The notes beneath the pieces were generated by a model, which ran no database searches, was not told the DNA's origin, and worked only from the letters and a program-made list of their open reading frames with translations. The translations under genes were made by a program, and so were the position numbers. A stretch of 64,000 nucleotides of DNA. Source: Streptomyces phaeoluteigriseus (lineage in GTDB: Bacteria; Actinomycetota; Actinomycetes; Streptomycetales; Streptomycetaceae). Position 1 is the first letter of the stretch; each line of letters opens with the position of its first letter. The stretch spans positions 186,001 to 250,000 of the forward strand of contig NZ_MPOH02000006.1 of assembly GCF_001896135.2 (NCBI RefSeq). Direction: 5' to 3'. Shown here in pieces: positions 46,681 through 56,056 of this stretch.

Positions 46681-47117
46681 TGTCGGGAAGGTCCCGTCCG
46701 CCGGGCGACGCCGGACACGCACACCCTCAGCCGCTTTGGCGGACTCATGGCGATACACCCGGTATCGGGACGGCCCTCCGCCTCGCGGTTGCGCGCACCA
46801 GACGCAACCCGGCCCGCCCTTCGGACAGACGACGCCACTTCCGACACACACGCCTCAGCGGCCCGCAGTCCGCGGAGAGAGGCACCGTAGCCGGCCCGGA
46901 GGTCCTCGTCTGCGGCCCCCGAGCGCGCGCACCCGCGCCAATTGCCGTGCTCCATCAGGTCGATCGTCCCGGACCCTTGACTCGTAACCCGCCAGTAGCG
47001 ATCCTCGTCGCATATCTTGCGCGGTCATGACAATTCCGTGTGGGTCGTGGGCGCCCACGGATCCCCGGCGTCCCGGCTCGTCGACCGCGCGCTCCCGCCG
47101 ACCGAGGGACGTGGGCA
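46681..47117. other. 437-bp gap with a 14-bp palindrome
   Basis: No gene. At 47046-47059, CGTGGGCGCCCACG is a perfect palindrome, 58 nt before the M19-like gene start. It is a good operator candidate. TTGACT at 46977 may be part of a promoter, but its spacing to a -10 is poor. Confidence 0.4.
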
Positions 47118-49178
47118 GTGACCATCGCTGGACGCCCGTACCGCAGACACCGGCAGATCACCGTCGTGTCATTGCTCCTGCTCGTGCTCTCCATGACCTT
47201 CGGCCCGACGCCGAGTTCGGCCGCCGGCGCCGACTGGTGGAACCCGACCGCCCGGCCCGCGCCCGACTCCCGGATCAACGTCACCGGCGAGCCGTTCACC
47301 GGTACGAACGCCCAGGGGGAGGTGCGCGGCTTCGTCGACGCGCACGACCACCTCTTCGCCAACGAGGCCTTCGGCGGCCGGCTCATCTGCGGCAAGGTGT
47401 TCTCCGAGGCGGGCGTCGCCGACGCGCTCAAGGACTGTCCCGAGCACTACCCCGACGGCTCCCTCGCGGTCTTCGACTACATCACCAGGGGCGGCGACGG
47501 CAGGCACGACCCGGTCGGCTGGCCCACCTTCAAGGACTGGCCCGCCCACGACTCGCTGACCCACCAGCAGAACTACTACGCCTGGGTGGAGCGCGCCTGG
47601 CGCGGCGGCCAGCGGGTGCTGGTCAACGACCTCGTCACCAACGGCGTGATCTGCTCGGTGTACTTCTTCAAGGACCGGGGCTGCGACGAGATGACGTCGA
47701 TCCGCCTCCAGGCGAAGCTGACGTACGACCTCCAGGCCTACGTCGACAAGATGTACGGCGGCACCGGCAAGGGCTGGTTCCGGATCGTCACCGACAGCGC
47801 TCAGGCCCGCCAGGTGATCACGCAGGGCAAACTCGCCGTGATCCTCGGCGTCGAGACCTCGGAGCCGTTCGGCTGCAAGCAGGTCCTCGACATCGCGCAG
47901 TGCAGCAGGGAGGACATCGACAAGGGCCTCGACGAGCTGTACTCGCTCGGCGTGCGCAGCATGTTCCTGTGCCACAAGTTCGACAACGCGCTGTGCGGCG
48001 TCCGCTTCGACGAGGGCGGCCTCGGAACGGCCATCAACGTCGGGCAGTTCCTGTCCACGGGCACCTTCTGGAAGACGGAGAAGTGCACCGGCCCGCAGCA
48101 CGACAACCCCATCGGCACCGCGGCCTCCGCGGCCGAGAAGGACCTGCCCGCGGGCGTGGAGGTACCCGGCTACGACGAGAACGCCCAGTGCAACGTCCGT
48201 GGGCTCAGCGACCTCGGCGAGTACGCCGTGCGCGGCATGATGCAACGCAGGATGATGCTCGAGATCGACCACATGAGCGTCAAGGCCACCGGCCGCGTCC
48301 TCGACATCTTCGAGTCCGCCTCCTACCCCGGCGTGCTCTCCTCGCACAGCTGGATGGACCTCAACTGGACCGAGCGGGTCTACGGTCTCGGCGGCTTCGT
48401 CGCCCAGTACATGAACGGCTCCGAAGGATTCAGCGCCGAGGCGAAGCGCACGGACGCCCTGCGCGACAAGTACGGCGTGGGCTACGGCTTCGGCACCGAC
48501 ATGAACGGCGTCGGCGGCTGGCCGGCCCCGCGCGGCACCGGCACCGCCAACCCGGTGACGTACCCCTTCCGCAGCGTCGACGGCGGGTCCCTCATCGACA
48601 GGCAGACGACCGGCGAGCGCACCTGGGACCTGAACACCGACGGAGCCGCCCACTACGGCCTCGTCCCGGACTGGATCGAGGACATCCGGCTCGTCGGCGG
48701 CCAGGACGTGGTCGACGACCTCTTCCGGGGCGCCGAGTCCTACCTCGACACCTGGGGCGGCACCGAGACCCACCGGGCCGGCGTCAACCTCGCCGAGGGT
48801 GCCGCGGCCTCGGCCAGTTCGCAGGAGTGGAACCCCTTCACGAGCTACGCCGCGGGCCGCGCCGTGGACGGCGACCTCGCCACCCGCTGGGCCGGCGACT
48901 GGAGCGACGACCAGTGGCTGCGGATCGACCTCGGCGCCACGAACCTGGTCGGACGCGTCACCCTCGACTGGGAACGCGCGTACGGGAAGTCGTACCGGAT
49001 CCAACTCTCCGCCGACGGTCAGAACTGGCGGACGGCCTGGTCCACGACCACCGGGGACGGCGGCCTGGACACGGCCCGCTTCACCGGCACCCCCGCCCGC
49101 TACGTCCGCGTCCAGGGTGTGGAGCGCGGCACGGAGTGGGGGTACTCGCTGCGCGAGGTCGGCGTGCACAGCGGCTGA
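47118..49178 (+). CDS. Secreted M19-like metallohydrolase with F5/8-type C domain
   Basis: 686 aa from GTG 47118 (GAGGGA upstream). A signal peptide (LLLLVLSMTFGPTPSSAAG) precedes a large catalytic domain with VDAHDHLFANEAFGG, LEIDHMSVKATGRVLDI and GVLSSHSWMDLNW. These match metal-binding His/Asp positions of renal-dipeptidase-like amidohydrolases. The C-terminal ~140 residues are a discoidin (CBM32-like) domain (ASASSQEWNPFTSYAAGRAV and WLRIDLGATNLVGRVTL). An extracellular peptidase or hydrolase that binds polysaccharide is inferred. Confidence 0.85.
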   Translation: MTIAGRPYRRHRQITVVSLLLLVLSMTFGPTPSSAAGADWWNPTARPAPDSRINVTGEPFTGTNAQGEVRGFVDAHDHLFANEAFGGRLICGKVFSEAGVADALKDCPEHYPDGSLAVFDYITRGGDGRHDPVGWPTFKDWPAHDSLTHQQNYYAWVERAWRGGQRVLVNDLVTNGVICSVYFFKDRGCDEMTSIRLQAKLTYDLQAYVDKMYGGTGKGWFRIVTDSAQARQVITQGKLAVILGVETSEPFGCKQVLDIAQCSREDIDKGLDELYSLGVRSMFLCHKFDNALCGVRFDEGGLGTAINVGQFLSTGTFWKTEKCTGPQHDNPIGTAASAAEKDLPAGVEVPGYDENAQCNVRGLSDLGEYAVRGMMQRRMMLEIDHMSVKATGRVLDIFESASYPGVLSSHSWMDLNWTERVYGLGGFVAQYMNGSEGFSAEAKRTDALRDKYGVGYGFGTDMNGVGGWPAPRGTGTANPVTYPFRSVDGGSLIDRQTTGERTWDLNTDGAAHYGLVPDWIEDIRLVGGQDVVDDLFRGAESYLDTWGGTETHRAGVNLAEGAAASASSQEWNPFTSYAAGRAVDGDLATRWAGDWSDDQWLRIDLGATNLVGRVTLDWERAYGKSYRIQLSADGQNWRTAWSTTTGDGGLDTARFTGTPARYVRVQGVERGTEWGYSLREVGVHSG

Positions 49179-49242
49179 CCCCGTCCCACCGGCCCGCCCG
49201 CCCCACCGCGGGCGGGCCGCCACGAGCACGAAGGACACGCAC

Positions 49243-49839
49243 ATGGCACGGATGCCGTCGGCACAACGGCGCCGGCAGCTGACGGAGGCGGCGATCCGGG
49301 CGATGACCCGCGACGGCGTCGCCGGGACGACGACCCGGTCCATCGCCACCGAGGCGGGTGTGTCCCTGAGCGTCTTCCACTACTGCTTCGACTCCAAGCA
49401 GGCCCTTGTCGAGTCCGTCATCACGACGATCACCGACCACTCCGTGACCGTCGTCCGGGAGGCCCTGCGCCCGCGGGCGACGCTGGAGGACACCGTCCGG
49501 GCCGGCTTCCAGGCGTACTGGGACCACGTCCGCGCCCAGCCCGACGAACACATGCTCACCTACGAACTGACCCAGTACGCGCTGCGCCGGCCCGGGTTCG
49601 AGCATCTCGCGCGACGCCAGTACGAGCTGTACGCCGACACCTACGCCGATCTCATCGAGCACCTGCGCGCGAGCATGGGCTTCCGGCTGCGGGTGCCCGT
49701 CCCCGTCCTGGCCCGCTATCTGGCCGCCATGACCGACGGCCTGACCCTCAACTACCTGGTGCTCGGCGACGCGACCGTCTGGACCGACATCCTCGACACG
49801 GTCACCGCCCACATCGCGGGCCTGGTGGAACCCACCTGA
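49243..49839 (+). CDS. TetR-family regulator
   Basis: 198 aa. N-terminal helix-turn-helix RQLTEAAIRAMTRDGVAGTT and EAGVSLSVFHYCFDSKQALV; the C-terminal ligand domain is helical. ATG 49243 has GAAGGA. It starts 64 nt after the secreted hydrolase and may share its transcript. Confidence 0.9.
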   Translation: MARMPSAQRRRQLTEAAIRAMTRDGVAGTTTRSIATEAGVSLSVFHYCFDSKQALVESVITTITDHSVTVVREALRPRATLEDTVRAGFQAYWDHVRAQPDEHMLTYELTQYALRRPGFEHLARRQYELYADTYADLIEHLRASMGFRLRVPVPVLARYLAAMTDGLTLNYLVLGDATVWTDILDTVTAHIAGLVEPT

Positions 49840-49855
49840 CGACATGTCACCCGGT

Positions 49856-51091
49856 TCACGGGCGGGCCCTGCGGTGGAGGTGGTCGAGGGCGTCGGCCAC
49901 GACGCTGCGCCGGTACCACTCGTGCCAGGTCGCCACATCACGGGCCAGCGTCTCCAGGGCCCGCTCCTGGGGGCCGGACAGCCACCGCCCCGCCGCCGGC
50001 CAGTGCGCGGAGACCACCCCGACACTGGTGCCCGCCTCGCCGATCAGTGGCGCGCAGTACAGGGAGCGCGTCCCCTCGGCCAGCAGCACCTCGCGCATCC
50101 GCGGACCGGCCAGGACCGGGTCGGTGGCCACGCTCTCCACCACCACCCGGCGCAGCGTCGAGTGGGCGACCGTGCACGGCGCCCGGACGTGCGACACCTC
50201 CGCGAACTCGTCGGCGAAGGCCTCGCCCAGGTTGCACCGTGCCTCCAGCACCAGGGTGTCCTGCGCCTCCTGCACACACAGCAGGTCCACGGAACGGGCC
50301 CCGGTCACCGCCAGCGCCTCCAGGGCCGCGGCGTCCAGCACCCGGCGCCGCTCCACGGGTGAGACGTCGGCGCGTCTGAGGAACGGCGCCGTGGGCACGG
50401 GCGGATGCTCCGACCAGGCGGGCGACCGGCCCGGCGGGGGAGTGGTCACCAGCGCCGAGGCGAGTACCCGGACCGGGACATTGCAGTGTTGGGAGGCGCC
50501 ACTGAGCAGGTCGAAGGCGACGGCCGCCCCAGGCAGCCCGTACCGCTCCACGAGGATCCCCTGAGCCACACCGATCAGCGCGGAACTGCGCAGCTTGGCC
50601 CGCAGCCCGCGTACTTCGGCGTGCAGGTCGCCGACCGCCGGTGGGTGCGGAAGGTCGGCCCGGGCCGTCACCGGGCCCGAGTCGGGAGCGTCCCTGAGGC
50701 CCCGCAGGGCCGACTCCACGGTGGCGTGCGGCCTGATGCCCGGCAGCCCCGCCAGCCGCAGCGCCTCCCGCACATGCGGGCGCGGCTGCACGACCGGCAG
50801 GGGGCGGCCCGCCGCGGCCAGCCCCCGGGTGACCTGGTCGAGGGCGCGCACGGCGGCGGCGCTCGACAGATACATGTCCGTCATGTCGAGCACGGCGTGG
50901 GTCTCCGTGACCTCCGCGTGCGCCAGATGCGAGGCGAGCGCGTGGGAGAAGTCGTCGGCGTTGGAGGCGTCCAGGGTGCCGCGCACCCGCAGGAACGTCA
51001 CCTGCCCCAGGCTCTCGCCGTCCAGCGGAGAGGCCTTCATCATCAGCGGGGCGGGCGGTTCGCCGGCCCGGCTGGGCTGATCGGACATCAT
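49856..51091 (-). CDS. STAS-ANTAR-GAF regulator
   Basis: 411 aa. N-terminal STAS (FLRVRGTLDASNADDF, VLDMTDMYLSSAAAVRAL, about 28-120), ANTAR (LIGVAQGILVERYGL, about 170-220; RNA-binding antiterminator class) and a C-terminal GAF (LLCVQEAQDTLVLEA, SLYCAPLIGEAGTSVGVV). Such fusions link signals to sigma/anti-sigma or antitermination. Start ATG 51091 (GGGAGG 11 nt upstream); ATG 51088 is equivalent. Confidence 0.85.
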   Translation of the reverse strand: MMSDQPSRAGEPPAPLMMKASPLDGESLGQVTFLRVRGTLDASNADDFSHALASHLAHAEVTETHAVLDMTDMYLSSAAAVRALDQVTRGLAAAGRPLPVVQPRPHVREALRLAGLPGIRPHATVESALRGLRDAPDSGPVTARADLPHPPAVGDLHAEVRGLRAKLRSSALIGVAQGILVERYGLPGAAVAFDLLSGASQHCNVPVRVLASALVTTPPPGRSPAWSEHPPVPTAPFLRRADVSPVERRRVLDAAALEALAVTGARSVDLLCVQEAQDTLVLEARCNLGEAFADEFAEVSHVRAPCTVAHSTLRRVVVESVATDPVLAGPRMREVLLAEGTRSLYCAPLIGEAGTSVGVVSAHWPAAGRWLSGPQERALETLARDVATWHEWYRRSVVADALDHLHRRARP

Positions 51092-51224
51092 GAGGAGAGG
51101 CGCCTCCCGGTACGGATGGATCACCAGCCGGCCGCGTCCTGACCGAAGACGTCCACCATGCCCAGCGCCGGCGACCGTATGCAACGACCCCCGGCCCCGT
51201 GTCCGCGCGGGCATGCCCGCACGC

Positions 51225-52133
51225 TCATCCGACGTACTGGCGTGCGGGCGACGAGCGCCGGGCGCGTTCCAGCAGGGCGATCCGCTGTTCGATCGCCGGC
51301 GGTACGGGCGACCGCTGCCTCAGCACCCAGGCCGGTCCGGCCGCCGCGTGCGCGAAGGCGCGGACCGAGGCCGCGTCCCGGGGGACCGTGAGCACCAGGT
51401 GGGCAGAACACCCAACGCCGACGGCAGCGGGCGGCGCAGCCAGGTGAACCACAGCGTGTTGCGCAGCCCCAGGATCCGGCGGGCCGTACTGTCCCGCGGC
51501 ACCGAGGCCTGGTGATGGAGGGTCAGCTCCTCGACGTGACTCAGCCACCAGCCCTGCCGCAGCAGATCGGAGGCCAGGAGTTCCTCCTCGCCGCCGAGCC
51601 ACAGGCCGGGATGGAAGCCGACCGCGGCGCGGAAGGCGTCGACGCGCAGGACGGTGGCCGCCGCCAGGAAGGAGCCGAGGCCCGGCCCCGGCAGGTCGCC
51701 CGGACCCGTCAGCGGTGATTCCCGGAGTTCCCTGACGACGGGGTCCTCGGTACCGTCCGGCTCCACGACGGGTCCGGGCGGTGACGGCGGCCGGCCGCCG
51801 TCCCGCGTCGAGCAGGTCCGCCGCGCGGCGCAGGCTGCCCGGCTCCCCCCAGGTGTCGTCATCGCGGAACGCCCCCTAAGGCGTGCGCATGTGACGCACC
51901 GCCAGGTCGCGGCCGACCGCGCCGAGATTCGTACCCGGCTCCGGCAGGAGGACCTCGGGGAAACCCCGGAGCACCGCTTCGGCCGTACCGTCGCCCGAGG
52001 CGTTGTCGGTGACGATCACCCGCTGCCGTTCGGGCAGTTCGCGCAGGCGGGCGAGGGTGCGCAGGAGTTCGTCCCGCCGGTCGTGGGTGATGACCACGAC
52101 CGGCGTGCGGCCGTCCTCCGTGCGTTCGCTCAT
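51225..52133 (-). pseudogene. GT2 glycosyltransferase paralog, damaged
   Basis: Begins MSERTEDGRTPVVVITHD from ATG 52133 and shows RLRELPERQRVIVTDNASGD. At 51876-51878 an in-frame TAG replaces the Tyr of RTPYVAF. Downstream, GSLRRAADLLDAGRR and then VVEPDGTEDPVVRELRE need a +1 (or -2) change near 51780. Another one-base loss near 51410 leads to AHLVLTVPRDAASVRAF and the end at 51225. A tandem copy of the next gene that has decayed more. Confidence 0.7.
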
Positions 52134-53036
52134 ACCGGTCTCCGTCCGGCCGTGACGGGATCCGCCTGGTCCAGCAGCCGGGCCGCCCGCTCCACGCGCG
52201 TGGGCAGCGGGCGCGCCGGGCGAGTGCGGCGGGCAGCCGGACCGCGACCTCGCGCAGGGCACGGCGGGCGCCGGGAGCGCCGCTCACCGCGGAGGCCGCC
52301 AGCCGGGCACCCGCCCGCAGGGCCACCGGGAGCGGGCGGCGCAGCACCAGCGTCAGCACCTCGTTGCGCCGCACCTGATGGCTGCGCGCGTCCCGGCCGC
52401 CGGGCTCGGGAGCGTGCCGGGCCGTCAGCGAGGGCTCGTACGTGAGGCCCCAGCCGCCGGCCGCCAGGTCGTAGGCGAGCAGGGTCTCCTCACCTCCGAA
52501 GAAGAGCAGCGGGTGGTAGCCGCCCGCGTCGAGGAAGGCGGCACGGCGCACCACGCAGGCGCACGCCAGGAAGCCCAGCACAGGACGCCCCGACAGGTCG
52601 GGTTCGAACGGCAGGGGCGAGGCGGCGAGTACGGCGTTGATCGGGTCCTCGGCCCGGTCGGGACCGACCAGGGTGCGCGCGGCCACCAGGCCCAGCCGGG
52701 GATACCCGTCCAGGAGATCCGCCGCGCGGCGCAGGCTGCCCGGCTCCCACCAGGAGTCGTCGTCGCTGAACGCCACGTACGGGGTGGCGGCCTCGCGGAC
52801 CGCGAGATTGCGGCCCACGGCACCGGTGTTGGCCCCGGGCCTGATGAGGCGGACGACCGTCGGGTGTGCGCGCACCACCTCGCGGGTCGCGTCGTCGGAG
52901 CCGTTGTCGACGACGACGACGGGCGGGCGTTCCGGCAGCGCGGTCAGCGCGTCGAGCGTGCGCAGCAGGCTGTCCGGCCGTCGCGGGTGATCACCGCGAC
53001 CGTGATCCGGCCGTCACGGGCGGCCTGAGGCGACAC
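52130..53036 (-). pseudogene. GT2 glycosyltransferase, frame broken twice by one base
   Basis: GTG 53036 (MSPQAARDGRITVAVITRDG). The first shift is at 52972-52980, after which SLLRTLDALTALPERPP and VVVVDNGSDDATREVV follow. The core has YVAFSDDDSWWEPGSLRRAA (donor-binding DDD) and FFGGEETLLAYDL. A second shift near 52215 leads to RPLPTRVERAARLLDQADP and TGA 52130-52132, overlapping the next ATG. Both are consistent with single missing bases. Substrate unknown. Confidence 0.75.
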
Positions 53037-54003
53037 GCGGCTCCGCTCCCCTCTCCGAAGCGGTGCGGCCGTGCCGCACCAGTGATCGCGCGGCGGCGGC
53101 GGCCTCGTCGGCCGCGATGCCCAGCAGCCGGGGGTCGGGCACGTCGCCGTGCGGGTCACCCGGTGGACCCGGCTTCCACAGGGCGAGATGACGCGGCGAA
53201 CGCGGCGGGCCCCACAGCCGCGGTGCCACCGGCCCGAAGAGCGTCACGGACGGCGTCGCGTGCGCCACGGCGAGATGCGCCAGCCCGGTGTCACCACTGA
53301 CGAGGAGCGTGGCTCCCGCGACGAGCGCCGACAGCTCGCCGAACGGCAGTCCGCCGCGCAGCGCGTCCCGCTCGGGCAGCCCCGCACGCCCGGCGACGTC
53401 CAGGACCAGCGCGTCCTCCCCGGGACCGCCGGTGACGACGACCCGGTGGCCGTCCTCGCGCAGCGCCCGTGCCACGGTGGCGTAGCGCCCGGCGGGCCAG
53501 CGACGGGCCGCCGACTCCGCTCCGGGGTGTACGACGACGGCCCCCGGCGCGGGCGATTCCACGGTCGGCGGCGGCAGCCGTACGTCGGCGGGGTCGGCCG
53601 GGATGCCGTAGTGGGCCAGGAAGCGGCACCACCGGTCGCGCTCGTGCTCGTCCGGCCGCCACCGCGGCGGGGGCGGGTCGGGCTGGGCGAAGGCGAGCAG
53701 CCGGCCCGGGGAGAGGGCGGCGAGGGCGTCCCGGCTCTCCGGGCCCTTGCCGTGCAGGTCGATCGCGACCTGCGGCGGCGGTCCCGTCCAGTGCGTCAGC
53801 GTCGGCACGCCCCGCCCCGGCGCCTGCGCCGGGAGGACCGTGTCCACCGCGCCGCCGGACAGCGCGGCCTCGCGCAGCGCCGACGGCAGCGCCAGCACCA
53901 CCTCGTGCCCGGGGAAGGCCCGGCGGACACCGCGCAGCGCGGGCACCCCGGCGAGCAGGTCGCCCAGGCCCAGCGCGCGCAGCACCAGAACCCGAGGGGT
54001 CAC
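53014..54003 (-). CDS. GT9 (heptosyltransferase-like) glycosyltransferase
   Basis: 329 aa from GTG 54003, overlapping the HldE stop (GTGA). It has VLRALGLGDLLAGVPALRGV, VVHPGAESAARRWPAGRYA and GDTGLAHLAVAHATPSVTLF, the typical donor-site signature of ADP-heptose transferases. It fits the heptose genes upstream. Confidence 0.9.
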   Translation of the reverse strand: MTPRVLVLRALGLGDLLAGVPALRGVRRAFPGHEVVLALPSALREAALSGGAVDTVLPAQAPGRGVPTLTHWTGPPPQVAIDLHGKGPESRDALAALSPGRLLAFAQPDPPPPRWRPDEHERDRWCRFLAHYGIPADPADVRLPPPTVESPAPGAVVVHPGAESAARRWPAGRYATVARALREDGHRVVVTGGPGEDALVLDVAGRAGLPERDALRGGLPFGELSALVAGATLLVSGDTGLAHLAVAHATPSVTLFGPVAPRLWGPPRSPRHLALWKPGPPGDPHGDVPDPRLLGIAADEAAAAARSLVRHGRTASERGAEPRVASGRP

Positions 54004-55418
54004 CGGTGCCCCCGTCCGGGCGCCAGCCCCGCGGGGCGCGGGGACAGCGCCGCCCTTTCGGCGATGCCGGTCGTGGAGCGGCCGTCCAGATAGGGGAAGA
54101 GGACGACCTGCCCGCCCCAGCTCTCCACCAGGGGGGCCTCCGGCAGCCGCTCCAGGGCGTAGTCGCCGCCCTTGGCCCAGATGTGCGGGCGCAGTTCGGC
54201 GAGCAGCCGCTCCGGGGTGTCCTCGTCGAACACGGCGACCGCGTCCACGCACTCCAGCGCGCGCAGGACCCTGATCCGGTCCGCGACCGGCACCAGCGGC
54301 CGCCCGCCGCCCTTGCGGCGCCGCACGGAGGCGTCCGAGTTCACGCACACCACCAGGCAGTCCCCGGTACGGCGGGCCGCCTGGAGCAGGGCGACATGGC
54401 CGGCGTGCAGCAGGTCGAAGCAGCCACCGGCGGCCACGACGGTGCCGCCCGCCGCCCGCACCCGGGCGGCCGTGCGCAGGGCGTCGTCCGTCGGCTCGGC
54501 GTCGACCGCCGGGGGCGCCGGTACCGGCGGCGCGGACACCGCACGGGCGCCGCCCTCGGCGACGTACCGGGTCGCGGCGTGCACGGCTCCGCGGACCGCG
54601 GACTCGGTGAGTTCGCCGTCCGCCAGCAGGCCGGCCGCGGTCGCCGCGAATCGGTCGCCAGCGCCGCAGGCGTCACCGTCGGCCGTCACCGGCGACGGCA
54701 CCAGCAGCGGCGTGTCGCCGTGCGACAGGAGGGCGCCCCGCCCGCCCAGCGTCACGGCCACCGAGGCCGCCCGCCAGGCCCGGACGAGCGTGTCCGCGTC
54801 ACGGGCGGCCGTCTGGAGGGCGCCCGCGCCCTCGGGCCGCTCGTCGCCCGCGAAGCCACGCGCCTCGCTCGCCGACGGCGTGACCAGCCGCACCCCCGGT
54901 ACCGGCCGCTCCCCGCGCGGATGCGGGTCCCAGACGACGGGCACCCGGGCCGCCGCCGTCGCCAGTTCCTCGCGCAGCACCTCGGCGGTGCCGCGACCGT
55001 AGTCGGCGACGAGGACGGCGCCGGCCTCGGCGACCGCCCGGCGTGCCTCGTCGGTCGCCTCGCGGGCCCGGCCGTCCCCGTCGTCCAGCCGCAGCAGCGG
55101 TGTGCCCTCGGCGAGGACCCGGGTCTTGCTGGACAGGTCACCGGTCAGCGGCAGCCGCACCAGCCGCACGCGGCCGCCCAGCGCCCGTACCAGGCAGGCG
55201 CTGGACTCGTCGTCGCCGAGCGCGGTCACCAGGGTGACGGGCCTGCCGTCGGCCGCGGCGAGCCAGGCCGCGAGGGCCGCCCCGCCCGGCCGGGTGGTGC
55301 GCCGGGCCGCGCTGACCACCGGCACGGGCGCGTCCGGCGCCAGCCGCTCGGCCCGTCCGCACAGGTCGTGGTCGAGGAGCGCGTCGCCGACGACGAGCAA
55401 GGGAGCCGGGGCACTCAT
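54000..55418 (-). CDS. hldE: HldE-like bifunctional heptose kinase/adenylyltransferase
   Basis: 472 aa. The N-terminal PfkB kinase (residues 1-310) has VVGDALLDHDLCGRAERLAP, GGAALAAWLAAA and GDACGAGDRFAATAAG. The C-terminal nucleotidyltransferase (about 330-472) has GGCFDLLHAGHVALLQAARR. HldE makes D,D-heptose-1,7-PP and then ADP-heptose after the GmhB step. ATG 55418 overlaps the SIS gene. Confidence 0.9.
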   Translation of the reverse strand: MSAPAPLLVVGDALLDHDLCGRAERLAPDAPVPVVSAARRTTRPGGAALAAWLAAADGRPVTLVTALGDDESSACLVRALGGRVRLVRLPLTGDLSSKTRVLAEGTPLLRLDDGDGRAREATDEARRAVAEAGAVLVADYGRGTAEVLREELATAAARVPVVWDPHPRGERPVPGVRLVTPSASEARGFAGDERPEGAGALQTAARDADTLVRAWRAASVAVTLGGRGALLSHGDTPLLVPSPVTADGDACGAGDRFAATAAGLLADGELTESAVRGAVHAATRYVAEGGARAVSAPPVPAPPAVDAEPTDDALRTAARVRAAGGTVVAAGGCFDLLHAGHVALLQAARRTGDCLVVCVNSDASVRRRKGGGRPLVPVADRIRVLRALECVDAVAVFDEDTPERLLAELRPHIWAKGGDYALERLPEAPLVESWGGQVVLFPYLDGRSTTGIAERAALSPRPAGLAPGRGHR

Positions 55419-56056
55419 ACGCCGTCCCTCCCCGCCGTATCCGCCCACCGGTCCACGCGCGGGCGCCGCCGCTCCACGGCCGGGCGCCGTTCCACGGTCC
55501 GGTCGAAGGACTCGCAGAGCATGTGTACGGCCACCAGGTGCAGCTCCTGCACCGTGGCGGACGTCGCCGCCTCCACGCACAGGGCCGTGTCCGCCGCCCC
55601 CTCCAGGGGGTTGGGTGCCGGGCCGGTCAGCGCCCAGACGGTCATGCCGAGACGGGCGGCCTCCTTGGCCGCGACGAGCAGGTTCTCGCTCGCGCCGCTG
55701 GTGGACAGCAGCATCAGCACGTCCGCGTCCCTGCCGTGGGCGGCGACCTGCCGGGCGAAGATCTCCTGCACGCCGTAGTCGTTGGCGATCGCCGTGGTGG
55801 AGGACGTGTCGGCGTGCAGGGCGAGCGCGGAGAACGGCGGGCGGTCGTCGCGGTAGCGGCCGACCAGTTCGGCGGTGAGGTGCTGGGCCTGGGCGGCGCT
55901 GCCGCCGTTGCCCGCGACCAGCAGCCGGGAACCCGACCCGAGCCGGTCGGCGAGGGTGGCGCCCCACCGATTGACCACGGGCGTGGCGTACTCGCGGAAC
56001 CCTTCGAGGGCCTTCATCAGGTCGTCGCAGTGAGTGACGTCGGTGTCGATCTTCAT
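55415..56056 (-). CDS. gmhA: GmhA-like sedoheptulose-7-phosphate isomerase (SIS)
   Basis: 213 aa. SIS domain with LLVAGNGGSAAQAQHLTAEL, MLLSTSGASENLLVAAKEA and EAATSATVQELHLVAVHMLC. It isomerises sedoheptulose-7-phosphate to heptose-7-phosphate, the first step of the pathway. It overlaps its neighbours by ATGA. Confidence 0.88.
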   Translation of the reverse strand: MKIDTDVTHCDDLMKALEGFREYATPVVNRWGATLADRLGSGSRLLVAGNGGSAAQAQHLTAELVGRYRDDRPPFSALALHADTSSTTAIANDYGVQEIFARQVAAHGRDADVLMLLSTSGASENLLVAAKEAARLGMTVWALTGPAPNPLEGAADTALCVEAATSATVQELHLVAVHMLCESFDRTVERRPAVERRRPRVDRWADTAGRDGV

